The position numbers and the translations under genes were made by a program. Below, piece after piece: positions 32,865-41,152 of a stretch of DNA of 51,848 nucleotides. Source of the stretch: an uncultured Eubacteriales bacterium (GTDB lineage: Bacteria; Bacillota; Clostridia; Oscillospirales; Oscillospiraceae); NCBI GenBank assembly GCA_902465435.1, contig CABQNH010000011.1, positions 1 through 51,848 on the forward strand. The letters run 5' to 3'. Every line of letters starts with the position of its first letter. Positions within the stretch are counted from its first letter, which is position 1. The notes beneath the pieces are model-generated. The model made no database searches, had not been told where the DNA came from, and saw only the letters and a list, made by a program, of their open reading frames with translations.

Positions 32865-33863
32865 GTGAAAAAGGGAATGCTGTACCTGCTGTGTCTGGCG
32901 TTTTGCCTGTGCGCGTGCGGAAGGCAGAGGGGAAACGGGAAGGAAACGCGCGAGCTTTTTGCCATGGATACCTATATGACGCTGACAGTTTACGGCGAGG
33001 GCGCGGACGAGGCGCTTGCCCTGCTGGCGGAGGAGATCACGACGCTCGAGCGGCAATTTTCCGCAGCGCGGGAGGACGGCGAGATCGGCAGCCTGAACCG
33101 CAATGGCACGGCTGAGCTTTCCGACGAGACGCTGACGCTGCTCCGGCGCTGCCTTGCGCTGGAACAGCAGACGGGGAGCGCGTTTTGCGTCGGAATGTAC
33201 CCTGTGGTGTGCCTGTGGGGCTTTCCGACGGGGGCGTATCGCGTGCCGACCGAGGCGGAGATCCAGGCCGCGCTTGCAAAAACCGATCTACGGGCGCTTC
33301 AAATAGAAGGAAACTGCGTGACGCTGCCGGAGGGCGCACAGCTGGACTTCGGCGCGGCGGCGAAGGGCTATGCGGGGCAGAAGTGCGCGCAGCTGCTTTC
33401 GGCGCGCGGCGACTGCGCCGCGATCCTTTCCCTCGGCGGCAACGTACAGACCGTCGGGATCAAGCCGGACGGCTCAAAATGGCAGGTCGCGGTGCAGGAT
33501 CCCTTCGGGGAGGGGTACGCCGCGCAGCTTGCCGTTGAGGGAACGAAATCGATCGTGACCTCCGGCAGCTACCAGCGGTATTTTGAACAGGACGGGCGGC
33601 GCTACGGACATATTTTTGACGCGCAGACCGGATATCCCGCACAAAGCGGCCTTGCCTCCGTTACGGTCGTGGCGGACGACGGCACGCTGGCCGATGCGCT
33701 TTCCACCGCACTTTTTGTGATGGGACTGGAAAAGGGCACGGCGTTTTGGCGCGATACGGGCGGCTTTGAGGCAATCTTTATTACGGAGGACGGAGAAGTC
33801 TATGTGACAAGCGGTCTGGCGGCGGACGTCACGGGCTGCACGTTTGCGGAGGTCACACCATGA
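32865..33863 (+). CDS. apbE: ApbE-family FAD:protein FMN transferase (lipoprotein)
   Basis: A 332-residue lipoprotein that attaches FMN from FAD to a Thr/Ser of extracytoplasmic flavoproteins such as RnfG/NqrC-type subunits or FMN-dependent reductases. It has a signal peptide ending in lipobox LCAC (about residues 15-18), then FAMDTYMTLTVYG, the conserved LDFGAAAKGYAGQKCAQLL and LSLGGNVQTVG, and HIFDAQTGYPAQSGLASVTVVADDGTLADALSTALFVMG. The start is taken as GTG 32865, seven bases after GGGAG; ATG 32877 would shorten the basic n-region and TTG 32859 sits too close to the ribosome site. It overlaps the NusG-II-domain gene by 4 bp. No Rnf genes are in the window. Confidence 0.95.
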   Translation: MKKGMLYLLCLAFCLCACGRQRGNGKETRELFAMDTYMTLTVYGEGADEALALLAEEITTLERQFSAAREDGEIGSLNRNGTAELSDETLTLLRRCLALEQQTGSAFCVGMYPVVCLWGFPTGAYRVPTEAEIQAALAKTDLRALQIEGNCVTLPEGAQLDFGAAAKGYAGQKCAQLLSARGDCAAILSLGGNVQTVGIKPDGSKWQVAVQDPFGEGYAAQLAVEGTKSIVTSGSYQRYFEQDGRRYGHIFDAQTGYPAQSGLASVTVVADDGTLADALSTALFVMGLEKGTAFWRDTGGFEAIFITEDGEVYVTSGLAADVTGCTFAEVTP

Positions 33864-34360
33864 AAACACGCAGTTGGGTGCTTCTTACCGCCGTGCTGCT
33901 GGGCATTTCCCTCATCATGACGGGGCTGCTCTTTTTTGGCGGCGGGACGGCCGAAACGGCGGAGATCTATTCAAACGGTACGCTGCTTTGCACCGTGCGG
34001 CTCGCCGAAGCGCAGCGCTTTACGGTGGAGTTCCAGGACGGCTACAACGAGATCACGGTCAAGGACGGAAAAATCGCCGTCACGGCGGCAAGCTGCCCGG
34101 ACGGCTGCTGCATGGAACGCGGCGCGCAGAAGGGCGGCGCGCCCATTGTCTGCCTGCCGAACCGACTGGCAATCGTCTTTCGCGGGGACGACACCGCGCC
34201 GGATGCCGTGGTCGGTGCGGCAGGGCGGCTGTGCGTCATTCTGCCGCGCCGGACGGATTCGGCGCATTCTTTGGCGGGGTCAACCTTTTTGCCGGCGGCG
34301 AGCTGGACGGACGGTCCGGGGATGCGAGGCTCCTTAGACAATCCTGCCCCGACTGCCTAA
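33860..34360 (+). CDS. NusG domain II-containing membrane-anchored protein
   Basis: A 166-residue protein with one N-terminal helix (residues 7-27) and an extracytoplasmic NusG-II-like beta domain. Seen: NEITVKDGKIAVTAASCPDGCCMERG and GAPIVCLPNRLAIVF, with cysteines in the CPDGCCM and VCLPN contexts typical of this family. Such genes follow apbE in many clostridia, where they are thought to be linked to flavinylated electron-transfer modules. The start overlaps the apbE stop (ATGA). The family usually ends soon after the residue-120 region (DAVVGAAG); the last 45 residues here (RLCVILPRRTDSAHSLAG onwards) look unrelated and may come from loss of the original stop. Confidence 0.83.
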   Translation: MKTRSWVLLTAVLLGISLIMTGLLFFGGGTAETAEIYSNGTLLCTVRLAEAQRFTVEFQDGYNEITVKDGKIAVTAASCPDGCCMERGAQKGGAPIVCLPNRLAIVFRGDDTAPDAVVGAAGRLCVILPRRTDSAHSLAGSTFLPAASWTDGPGMRGSLDNPAPTA

Positions 34361-34365
34361 ATTTT

Positions 34366-34441
34366 GGGCAGCGCGACGGCCGCTGCCCGATTTTTTCACA
34401 CATTGCCTGCGTCTGCCTACTTTTTTGGCAGGCGCATTTTC
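34366..34441 (+). terminator. Two consecutive Rho-independent terminators after the apbE operon
   Basis: First hairpin: GGGCAGCG/CGCTGCCC (34366-34388) followed by GATTTTTT. Second: TGCGTCTGCC/GGCAGGCGCA (34408-34436) followed by TTTT. Together they insulate the DUF308 gene. Confidence 0.9.
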
Positions 34442-34535
34442 TTTGCCCATTTTCTTTCCGAATCGCCTGCGGTATACTTAGCGGCGTAAAGAGCAAGAAC
34501 TGCTGAAAACTGAATGGAAATAGGAGGTGCTGTTT

Positions 34536-35135
34536 ATGCGTTCCGTTGCTCCTATGCGGGCGGCAAAGATCGGCTATCTGATTTTGTCGGCTTTGCTTTG
34601 CGTGCTCGGCGTCGTGCTGATCGCCATGCCGGACTTCTCCGTCTCGATGCTTGGCGTATTGTGCGGCATTTTGCTGATCGTTTTTGGCTGCGTGCGCCTG
34701 ATCGGCTATTTTTCCAAGGATCTGTACCGGCTGGCCTTTCAATATGACCTCACGTCCGGCGTGATCCTGATCGCGCTTGGCGCGATTCTTCTGACGCATC
34801 CGAAGAGCCTGATGAGCTTCCTTTGCGTGACGATGGGCCTGTTTCTCCTTTGCGACGGGCTGTTCAAGCTTCAGATCGCCGTGGAATCCAAGCGCTTCGG
34901 CATTCCCGAATGGTGGCTCATCCTCGGGTTTGCCGTCGTGACCAGCCTGTGCGGTGTGGCGCTGATGCTCCGTCCCGGCGAGGGCGGCGAGGTAATGACG
35001 ATCCTGCTCGGGGTTTCCCTGCTGGCCGAGGGCATCCTCAACCTCAGCACGGTGCTGACCGCAGTAAAAATCGTGAAAAATCAACGCCCCGACGTCATTG
35101 ACGCGGAGGAATATTACGAAGAAAGGAAGGACTAA
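34536..35135 (+). CDS. DUF308 / HdeD-family membrane protein
   Basis: A 199-residue membrane protein with six predicted helices in three tandem pairs, the pattern of DUF308/HdeD proteins. Seen: YLILSALLCVLGVVLIAMP, LCGILLIVFGCVRLIGYF, LTSGVILIALGAILLTHP, FLCVTMGLFLLCDGLFKL and LGVSLLAEGILNLSTVLTAVK. HdeD is tied to acid resistance in E. coli, but for most homologues the function is unknown. The start is ATG 34536, eight bases after AGGAGG (34522-34527). The gene ends 6 bp before the MMPL gene, so it is probably the first gene of that operon. Confidence 0.9.
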   Translation: MRSVAPMRAAKIGYLILSALLCVLGVVLIAMPDFSVSMLGVLCGILLIVFGCVRLIGYFSKDLYRLAFQYDLTSGVILIALGAILLTHPKSLMSFLCVTMGLFLLCDGLFKLQIAVESKRFGIPEWWLILGFAVVTSLCGVALMLRPGEGGEVMTILLGVSLLAEGILNLSTVLTAVKIVKNQRPDVIDAEEYYEERKD

Positions 35136-35141
35136 GTCGCT

Positions 35142-37238
35142 ATGCGTTTTTCAAGAGCGGTCGTTAAGTACCGCGTTCTGATCGTGGTTCTGGTGCTCGT
35201 CCTGATGGTTCCCTCCGTTCTGGGTATGATCGGCACGAGAATCAACTATGATATGCTCGACTATCTGCCGGAGGACATGGACACGGTCATCGGCCAGAAC
35301 GAGCTTTTGGAGGACTTCGGAAAGGGAGCCTTTTCCCTGATCATCGTGGAGGATATGCCGGCTAAGGACGTTGCGAAGCTCTGCAACAAGATCAAGACCG
35401 TTGACCATGTGGAGTCCGTAGTCTGGTATTCCACGCTGGCGGACGTCTCCATCCCGATGGAGCTGCTGCCCGAAAAGCTCTATAACGAATTCAACACGGA
35501 TCACTCGACCATGATGGCGGTCTTCTTTGACAGCGCGACCTCGGACGACGTGACGATGGACGCCATTCGCGAGATCCGATCCATTGCAGGCAAGCAGTGC
35601 TTCGTCTCCGGTATGTCGGCGCTCGTTACGGATCTTAAAGATCTGTGCGAGCGGGAGGAGCCTATCTATGTCGGCCTTGCCGTCCTGTTTGCAACGCTTG
35701 CCATGCTGCTGTTTTTGGACGGCTGGCTCGTTCCCTTCGTGTTCCTTGCCTCCATCGGTATGATGATCCTTCTGAATCTCGGCACGAACTACTTCTTCGG
35801 CGAGATCTCCTACATCACAAAGGCACTGTCCGCCGTCCTGCAGCTTGCCGTTACGATGGACTATTCCATCTTCCTGTGGCACAGCTACAACGAGCAGCGC
35901 GAGAAGTACGAGGACAACAAAGAGGCAATGGCAGTCGCGATCCACGAAACGCTGACCTCCGTGGTCGGCAGCTCCATTACAACGGTTGCGGGCTTTGCGG
36001 CTCTGTGCTTCATGACCTTCACGCTCGGCCGTGACCTCGGCCTTGTCATGGCCAAGGGCGTCATCTTCGGCGTGATCGGCTGCGTGACCGTGCTGCCGGC
36101 ACTCATTCTGCTGCTGGATAAGCCGCTGCAGAAGACCAAGCACAAATCGCTTGTGCCGGATATGACAAAATTCGCGAAGAAGATCGTCAAAATCTTTCCG
36201 GTGTTCCTCGTGATCTTCGCACTGCTGATTCCGCCTGCCTATTACGGCTACGACAAGACCAACAACGAGGTCTACTACGACATGGGGCAGTGCCTGCCGG
36301 AGGACATCGAATACGTCATTGCAAACTCCAAGCTTTCGGAGGAATTCAACATTGCCTCCACGCATATGCTGCTTGTCAGCGCTGACCTGCCTGCCAAGAC
36401 CGTCCGCGACATGATGGACGAGATGGAGCAGGTGGACGGCATCAAATATGTACTCGGCCTGAAATCCGTGATCGGCGCGGGCGTGCCGGAGGAGATCCTG
36501 CCGGACAGCATCCGCGAGATCCTCAAAAGCGACAAGTGGGAGCTGATGCTGATCAACTCCGAATATAAGGTTGCAAGCGACAAGGTCAACGACCAGATCG
36601 ACAGCCTCAACACCATCCTGAAAAAATACGATAAAAACGGAATGCTCATCGGCGAGGCGCCCTGCATGAAGGACATGATTGAAACGACGGATCACGACTT
36701 CAAGGTCGTCAATGCGGTTTCCATCCTTGCGATCTTCCTGATTATCGCGCTGGTAGAAAAGAGCCTGACGCTCCCCTTCATCCTGATTGCAGTCATTGAG
36801 CTGGCCATCTTCATCAACCTCGGCCTGCCGCACTATCTCGGGCAGTCGCTGCCGTTTATCGCACCGATCTGTATCAGCACGATCCAGCTCGGCGCAACGG
36901 TGGACTACGCCATCCTGATGACGACCCGCTACAAGGCGGAGCGCATCCGCGGCAGCGGCAAGCGCCAGAGCGTCGTCACGGCGCTGGCGACCTCGATCCC
37001 CTCGATCATTGTTTCCGGATTCGGCCTGTTCGCCGCAACCTTCGGTGTTGCCGTTTACTCGGATATTGACATCATCAGCTCCATGTGCAGCCTGATGGCG
37101 CGCGGCGCGATCGTCAGTATGCTGTGCGTGATCTTCATTCTTCCCGCGCTGCTGCTTCTGTGCGACAAGCCCGTCTGCGCGACGACGGCCGGAATGCGGC
37201 ATATCCTGAAAAAGAATTCGGAGGTTCAGAAATCATGA
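35142..37238 (+). CDS. MMPL/RND-family membrane transporter
   Basis: A 698-residue RND-superfamily exporter of the MMPL type, made of two homologous halves. Each half has a first helix, a large extracytoplasmic domain and five further helices. Charged intramembrane motifs for proton coupling are visible in both: AVTMDYSIFLWHSYNEQREKYE (about 235-255) and GATVDYAILMTTRYKAER (about 585-605). The extracellular domains begin NYDMLDYLPEDMDTV and EVYYDMGQCLPEDIEYV, confirming the internal repeat. MMPL proteins move lipids, siderophores or other hydrophobic molecules. The stop overlaps the start of the secreted partner, so the two are probably one export complex. Confidence 0.94.
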   Translation: MRFSRAVVKYRVLIVVLVLVLMVPSVLGMIGTRINYDMLDYLPEDMDTVIGQNELLEDFGKGAFSLIIVEDMPAKDVAKLCNKIKTVDHVESVVWYSTLADVSIPMELLPEKLYNEFNTDHSTMMAVFFDSATSDDVTMDAIREIRSIAGKQCFVSGMSALVTDLKDLCEREEPIYVGLAVLFATLAMLLFLDGWLVPFVFLASIGMMILLNLGTNYFFGEISYITKALSAVLQLAVTMDYSIFLWHSYNEQREKYEDNKEAMAVAIHETLTSVVGSSITTVAGFAALCFMTFTLGRDLGLVMAKGVIFGVIGCVTVLPALILLLDKPLQKTKHKSLVPDMTKFAKKIVKIFPVFLVIFALLIPPAYYGYDKTNNEVYYDMGQCLPEDIEYVIANSKLSEEFNIASTHMLLVSADLPAKTVRDMMDEMEQVDGIKYVLGLKSVIGAGVPEEILPDSIREILKSDKWELMLINSEYKVASDKVNDQIDSLNTILKKYDKNGMLIGEAPCMKDMIETTDHDFKVVNAVSILAIFLIIALVEKSLTLPFILIAVIELAIFINLGLPHYLGQSLPFIAPICISTIQLGATVDYAILMTTRYKAERIRGSGKRQSVVTALATSIPSIIVSGFGLFAATFGVAVYSDIDIISSMCSLMARGAIVSMLCVIFILPALLLLCDKPVCATTAGMRHILKKNSEVQKS

Positions 37239-39220
37239 AAAGGAAAATGACAAAGCCCCTGGCGCTGCTGTTAAGCGCCGTGATGCTCGTAAGCTGTGTC
37301 GGAACAACGGTCTATGCTGTGAGTGCCGGCAAGGAGAGCAAGACAAAAGAAGAACCCGCAGTCGTGACCTCCCTGATTCGGGAGGAGGACGCGGATGTCG
37401 TGAAGGATGAAACGGTCTACGTCCTCGCGGGCGCAGACGGCAGCGCAAACCGCGTGATCGTCAGCGACTGGCTCAAGAACACGCTCGGCAGCGCCAGCAT
37501 TACGGAAAAATCCGATCTGGCCGACGTGGAAAACGTAAAGGGAGATGAAACCTTTACGACGGACGGAAGCGGCAACCGCGTCTGGGATGCGCAGGGCAAC
37601 GACATTTATTATCAGGGCGACAGCAGCAAGGCGCTGCCTGTGAACCTGAAAATCTCCTATACGCTGGACGGCAGCCCCATTCTGCCCGACGCGCTTGCCG
37701 GAAAGAGCGGCAAGGTGACCATCCGCATCGACTATGAAAACACCCAGTCCGAAACCGTGACCGTGGACGGCAAGCAGGAGAAGCTGTACGTTCCCTTTGT
37801 TGCGCTGACCGGTCTGCTGCTGGACAACGACGTATTTAGAAACGTAGAGGTCACGAACGGCAAGCTCATGAACGACGGAAGCCGCACGGCCGTGGTCGGC
37901 ATCGCGCTGCCCGGTATGCAGGAGAACCTCGGGATCGACAAGGAAACCCTTGAAATTCCCTCCTATGTAGAAATCAAGGCGGATGTTGAGAACTTCGCCA
38001 TGGCAAATACCGTGACCGTTGTCACCAATGAGGTCTTTAACAAGCTCAACACGGAGGGCATCGGCTCGGTCGACGAGCTGGAGAGTGCACTCGGCTCGCT
38101 GACAAGCGCAATGACGCAGCTTCTTGACGGCTCCTCCCAGCTCTACGAAGGGCTTGAGACGCTTCTGGAGAAGTCCGGCACGCTGGTGGACGGCATTGAC
38201 GCGCTGGCGGACGGCCTCGGCCAGCTCAGCGCGAAGAACAACGAACTGAACGGCGGTGCAAAGAAGGTTTTTGAATCGCTCCTGAGTGCAGCGGACACCC
38301 AGCTTGCCGCAGCGGGTCTGAGCGTGCAGAAGCTGACCATTTCCAATTATGCGCAGGTGCTCAACGGCGTGATCGCCTCGCTGGATGAGACGAGCGTTTA
38401 CGAGCAGGCCGTGGCCGCAGCGCGTCAGAAGGTGACGCAGGCCGTCAACGCAAAGCGCGATGAGATCACGGCGGCGGTGACGCAGGCCGTGCAGGAGCAG
38501 GTGACCGAGGCGGTGACCGAAGCGGTTCGCGCGCAGGTAGAGGAAAAGGTTTTGGCCTCGCTCGGCATGACGAAGGAAAGCTATGACGCGGGCGTTGCTG
38601 CCGGTGTGATCTCGGCGGAGCAGCAGGCGCAGATCACCGCGGCGATCAACGCGCAGATGGAAAGCGCTGAGGTGCAGGCGACCATTTCGCAGACGGTCGC
38701 GGCAAAGATGGCGAGCGCGGAGATTCAGGCGACGATCACGGCGAAAACCGACGAGCAGATCGCACAGCTCATTGAGCAGAACATGAACTCGCCGGAGGTG
38801 CAGGCACAGATCACGGCGGCGCTGGAGCAGGCAAAGTCCGGCGCGGCGGCGATCAGCTCCCTGAAGGGTCAGCTTGATCAGTACAATCAGTTCTATGTCG
38901 GACTTGCGCAGTATACGGCGGGCGTTGGCAAGGCGTATTCCGGCGCATACACCATGCAGAAGCAGGCACCGTCTCTGGTGGAGGGCATCACGCAGCTTCG
39001 CGACGGCGCAAAGCAGCTTGCCGACGGCCTGAAGGAATTCAACGAAAAGGGCATCGAGAAGCTGGTGAACGCAGTGGACGGCGACCTGAGCGGAATCGTT
39101 GAGCGGCTGACGGCGACGGTTGCGGTGTCGCGCAACTACAAGTCCTTCAGCGGCCTGTCGGACGACATGGGCGGTCAGGTGAAATTCATCTACCGCACGG
39201 ACGCTGTGGAAGCGGAATAA
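37235..39220 (+). CDS. Secreted or membrane-associated coiled-coil partner of the MMPL transporter (YhgE-like features)
   Basis: A 661-residue protein with an N-terminal signal (LALLLSAVMLVSC; either a lipobox LVSC or a signal-peptidase site near VYAVSAG). It has an extracytoplasmic beta-rich N-domain (about 40-310) with KISYTLDGSPILPDALAGKSGKVTIRIDYEN. A long helical region follows with DG-rich heptad-like repeats (LLDGSSQLYEGLETLLEK, ALADGLGQLS, LRDGAKQLADGL), as in YhgE/Pip proteins. A section of about 180 residues repeats Ala/Gln units (SAEVQATISQ, SAEIQATITA, SPEVQAQITA). Unlike YhgE it has no obvious C-terminal membrane helices. It overlaps the MMPL gene by 4 bp. I infer a periplasm-like adaptor role for the pump; the exact family is uncertain. 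Confidence 0.78.
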   Translation: MKRKMTKPLALLLSAVMLVSCVGTTVYAVSAGKESKTKEEPAVVTSLIREEDADVVKDETVYVLAGADGSANRVIVSDWLKNTLGSASITEKSDLADVENVKGDETFTTDGSGNRVWDAQGNDIYYQGDSSKALPVNLKISYTLDGSPILPDALAGKSGKVTIRIDYENTQSETVTVDGKQEKLYVPFVALTGLLLDNDVFRNVEVTNGKLMNDGSRTAVVGIALPGMQENLGIDKETLEIPSYVEIKADVENFAMANTVTVVTNEVFNKLNTEGIGSVDELESALGSLTSAMTQLLDGSSQLYEGLETLLEKSGTLVDGIDALADGLGQLSAKNNELNGGAKKVFESLLSAADTQLAAAGLSVQKLTISNYAQVLNGVIASLDETSVYEQAVAAARQKVTQAVNAKRDEITAAVTQAVQEQVTEAVTEAVRAQVEEKVLASLGMTKESYDAGVAAGVISAEQQAQITAAINAQMESAEVQATISQTVAAKMASAEIQATITAKTDEQIAQLIEQNMNSPEVQAQITAALEQAKSGAAAISSLKGQLDQYNQFYVGLAQYTAGVGKAYSGAYTMQKQAPSLVEGITQLRDGAKQLADGLKEFNEKGIEKLVNAVDGDLSGIVERLTATVAVSRNYKSFSGLSDDMGGQVKFIYRTDAVEAE

Positions 39221-39238
39221 AAAGAGAAAAAACGCGGG

Positions 39239-39492
39239 CGGGCTATGGCAAACGCCATAGCCCGCCCCAGGCTGTCAATAAAGTCCGTAACCGTCAAAAT
39301 GAGAAAACATTTTTGACGATTTCTATGCGAAACGCGTCTATTCGGTTTTGAAAAATTTCAAACAAATACGGTTCAAAAAGTGGATAAAGTTTATTGCTTT
39401 GACTTACTTCGGAACTCGCGCCCTACCGTACCTATGTACTTAGGCCGGCGCGAGTTACTCGTATTCCGAACTTTCTTGATAGCCCGCCCCAG
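39239..39492. repeat. Dispersed structured element with hairpin-arm duplication, after the MMPL operon
   Basis: A terminator hairpin GGGCGGGCTATGGC/GCCATAGCCCGCCC (about 39237-39267) adjoins the left terminus AGGCTGTCAATAAAG. The element body runs to CTTTCTTGATAG (39469-39482), with central hairpin ACTCGCGCC (39414-39422)/GGCGCGAGT (39447-39455). The hairpin's right arm ATAGCCCGCCCCAG occurs twice, at 39257-39270 and 39479-39492, as a direct repeat bracketing the element. The extra CAGYGTGTCAAAAAA stem of the other copies is absent. The frame 39380-39691 reads the repeat and is not a gene. Confidence 0.88.
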
Positions 39493-39520
39493 ACTGTTTC
39501 TGAACTTTCTTGACAGTCTG
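39491..39520. repeat. Internally deleted miniature of the element
   Basis: Just after the full copy, 30 bp read AGACTGT, a short spacer, then GAACTTTCTTGACAGTCTG: both termini of the element with the body missing. This is the cleanest right end in the window and defines the terminal inverted repeat as AGACTGTCAAKAAAG. Confidence 0.75.
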
Positions 39521-39535
39521 CCTGTACACACAGAC

Positions 39536-39577
39536 CCCGCAGCTTCCGAAGGAAATGCCGGAGGCCGCGGGGTTTGG
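39536..39577. terminator. Terminator of the small membrane protein gene
   Basis: Stem CCCCGCAGCTTCCG/CGGAGGCCGCGGGG (39536-39573) with one mismatch and a G-T pair; TTTGG on the plus side, TCTGTGTGT on the minus side. Confidence 0.75.
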
Positions 39578-39599
39578 TATAACGGCCGGGTGGCCGAAT

Positions 39600-39767
39600 T
39601 CAGTCCGGCTCGTCGTCCGGCTCACTTTGTGCGATGCGGACCGTCTTTTGCTTGCAGCAGAAAAGCCGCTCCAGCTCGCTCCAATAATTGACCGCCGCCC
39701 AAGCAGCCGCGCCCAGCACGGTCAGCGCGCCAAGCACGGCAAGCATCCATTTTAAACACTTCGGCAT
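39600..39767 (-). CDS. Small single-pass membrane protein (55 residues)
   Basis: A short gene with good coding signs. ATG at 39767 is preceded by GGGGAGG at a spacing of eight bases. The frame encodes a basic start (MPKCLKW), one membrane helix of about 18 residues (MLAVLGALTVLGAAAWAAV), then a cytosolic or external tail with a CC pair (ERLFCCKQK) and an acidic end (EPDDEPD). It ends just before a terminator. The layout recalls small hypothetical proteins of clostridia near cell-envelope genes. I do not recognise a family and propose no function. It shares the strand with birA but lies downstream of it, about 107 bp away. Confidence 0.72.
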   Translation of the reverse strand: MPKCLKWMLAVLGALTVLGAAAWAAVNYWSELERLFCCKQKTVRIAQSEPDDEPD

Positions 39768-39874
39768 ATGGAAAACCTCCCCGCGTATTTATAAAGAGTA
39801 TCGCCGCATTTCAGAAAAAACATACGGCGCGCGGCAGAAAAAACGGGAAGGAGTCCTTCTTGGCGAGCGCGGGG

Positions 39875-40657
39875 TCAATAAAGTCCGCGCACGGAGACCT
39901 CGCCGCAGGAAAGCAGCGCCTCGGTGCCGTCCTCATAGCGCACGCGCAGCGCGGCATTTTCGTCAATGCCCAGCGCCAGCGCCGTGCGCGGCTGCTCCGG
40001 GAAAAGGACGGCGATCTGCCTGCCGATCGTGATGCAGTCGCGCGAGAAGCGCTTGAGATAGTCGCCGCGCGCGCGGCCCAGCGCGTCGGGCAGCAGGGAG
40101 AACTCCCGCAGCAGCGCGGCAGCCAGCTGCTCGCGGGAGACGGGCGCGCCGCAGCACTGCCGCAGAGAACCGGCACGCTCCCGCAAATCCGGAGGGAAAT
40201 CCTCAATCCGCTGGTTGCAGTTGACGCCGATGCCGATGACAACGGCGCATTCCTTGCCGAAAAAGAGCGGCTCGGTCAGAATGCCCGCGATTTTTCTGCC
40301 CTGCAGGATCAGGTCGTTCGGCCACTTGATCTGCGGGCGCAGGCCGCAGCACTGCGCGACGGCATCGCAGGCCGCAACGGCCGTAAACGCGGTCAGGGGA
40401 AGAAGCGCTTCCGGCGGGCACTTTGGCCGCAAAAGGACGCTCAGATAGATCCCGCAGTCCGGCGGAGAAAAAAAGCTGCGGCCAAGCCGTCCGCGCCCGC
40501 CGGTCTGCTGCTCTGCAAGGTAGGCCGTGCCCTCCGGCGCGTTCGCGCGGGCGGCCGCCTTGCAGTCCGCGTTGGTAGAGACGGTGCAGGGCAGCACCGT
40601 CAAAAGCGGCTGCCATGCATGACCCGCAAGCGCGGAAAAAAGCTGCGTCTGATCCAT
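39875..40657 (-). CDS. birA: Biotin--[acetyl-CoA-carboxylase] ligase, monofunctional BirA
   Basis: A 260-residue biotin protein ligase that attaches biotin to BCCP of acetyl-CoA carboxylase and other biotin enzymes. Seen: QTGGRGRLGRSFFSPP (the biotinyl-AMP loop GRGRxG), IKWPNDLILQGRKIAGILTE and IGIGVNCNQ, and a C-terminal SH3-like domain (GRQIAVLFP to GEVSVRGLY). There is no N-terminal helix-turn-helix, so it does not act as the biotin repressor. The ATG is preceded by GGGGG and by a promoter with a perfect -35. Biotin synthesis genes are absent from the window. Confidence 0.95.
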   Translation of the reverse strand: MDQTQLFSALAGHAWQPLLTVLPCTVSTNADCKAAARANAPEGTAYLAEQQTGGRGRLGRSFFSPPDCGIYLSVLLRPKCPPEALLPLTAFTAVAACDAVAQCCGLRPQIKWPNDLILQGRKIAGILTEPLFFGKECAVVIGIGVNCNQRIEDFPPDLRERAGSLRQCCGAPVSREQLAAALLREFSLLPDALGRARGDYLKRFSRDCITIGRQIAVLFPEQPRTALALGIDENAALRVRYEDGTEALLSCGEVSVRGLY

Positions 40658-40689
40658 AGAATTCTGCCCCCTTGCATTGTACTTTTTTC

Positions 40690-40718
40690 AATTTGCCACA
40701 CTTTTTCCCGTTTGTCAA
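40690..40718 (-). promoter_or_regulatory. birA promoter
   Basis: Minus strand: perfect TTGACA (40718-40713), 17-bp spacer, weak -10 CAAATT (40695-40690). Confidence 0.6.
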
Positions 40719-40853
40719 TCCTGCGCGAAAAGATTTGCGCCGCGGAAAGGAAGCGGGTGCTTGCACTGCGGCCGCGGGCGGCGGCCAGCCTTGCACCAGG
40801 CCGAAGAGCCGCCGGAAGAAATCCTCTGCGGAGACCGCCGAATATGTCGGGAA

Positions 40854-40878
40854 ACCGGGAAGCGTCCCGGTCTTTTTT
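40854..40878 (+). terminator. Orphan plus-strand terminator
   Basis: ACCGGGA/TCCCGGT stem with AGCG loop (40854-40871) followed by CTTTTTT. No plus-strand gene precedes it; birA reads away on the other strand. Confidence 0.7.
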
Positions 40879-40923
40879 GCGCCTGCGCCATCCTTATCGC
40901 TGAAATGGAAGGCTTCTTATGAG

Positions 40924-40952
40924 TTGAATTTCCCAAATCGTTGTGCTATGAT
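40924..40952 (+). promoter_or_regulatory. trkA-trkH promoter
   Basis: TTGAAT (40924-40929), 17-bp spacer, TATGAT (40947-40952). Start near 40959, giving a leader of about 190 bases. Confidence 0.8.
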
Positions 40953-41152
40953 GAAAAAAACACGCCCTTAGGAGCGCGGCGGCGTGTCAAAAAGCCCTTT
41001 TTGCCATGTCGTCAGACGATCCGGACGCTTTCAAGCAGGTCAAAACAAGCAATGCACAGGAATATAAGAAAGAGAACGGCTCGTCTGCGCGAGGCGGCGC
41101 TCCGGCAGACGGCGCATACAGACGGCGTTTTCTTTTGGAGGGGATAGAGAAC

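Larger units (their letters stand above)
40658..41152 (+). other. 495-bp gap: birA and trk promoters, an orphan terminator and the trk leader
   Basis: No convincing coding frame. It holds the birA promoter (40690-40718), a plus-strand terminator with no gene in front (40854-40878), the trk promoter (40924-40952) and about 190 bases of trk leader. The leader starts with a hairpin ACACGCC/GGCGTGT (about 40967-40990), then a CAAAAAG/CTTTTTG pair, then a larger CGTCTGC/GCAGACG hairpin (about 41080-41115) before the ribosome site. Confidence 0.65.

Noticed and set aside
35151..37202. 683-residue minus-strand frame
   Set aside because: Antisense shadow of the MMPL gene; His/Asp-rich, no recognisable motif.
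40959..41152. c-di-AMP (ydaO) riboswitch in the trk leader
   Set aside because: Potassium genes make it plausible, but I could not find the expected consensus blocks.
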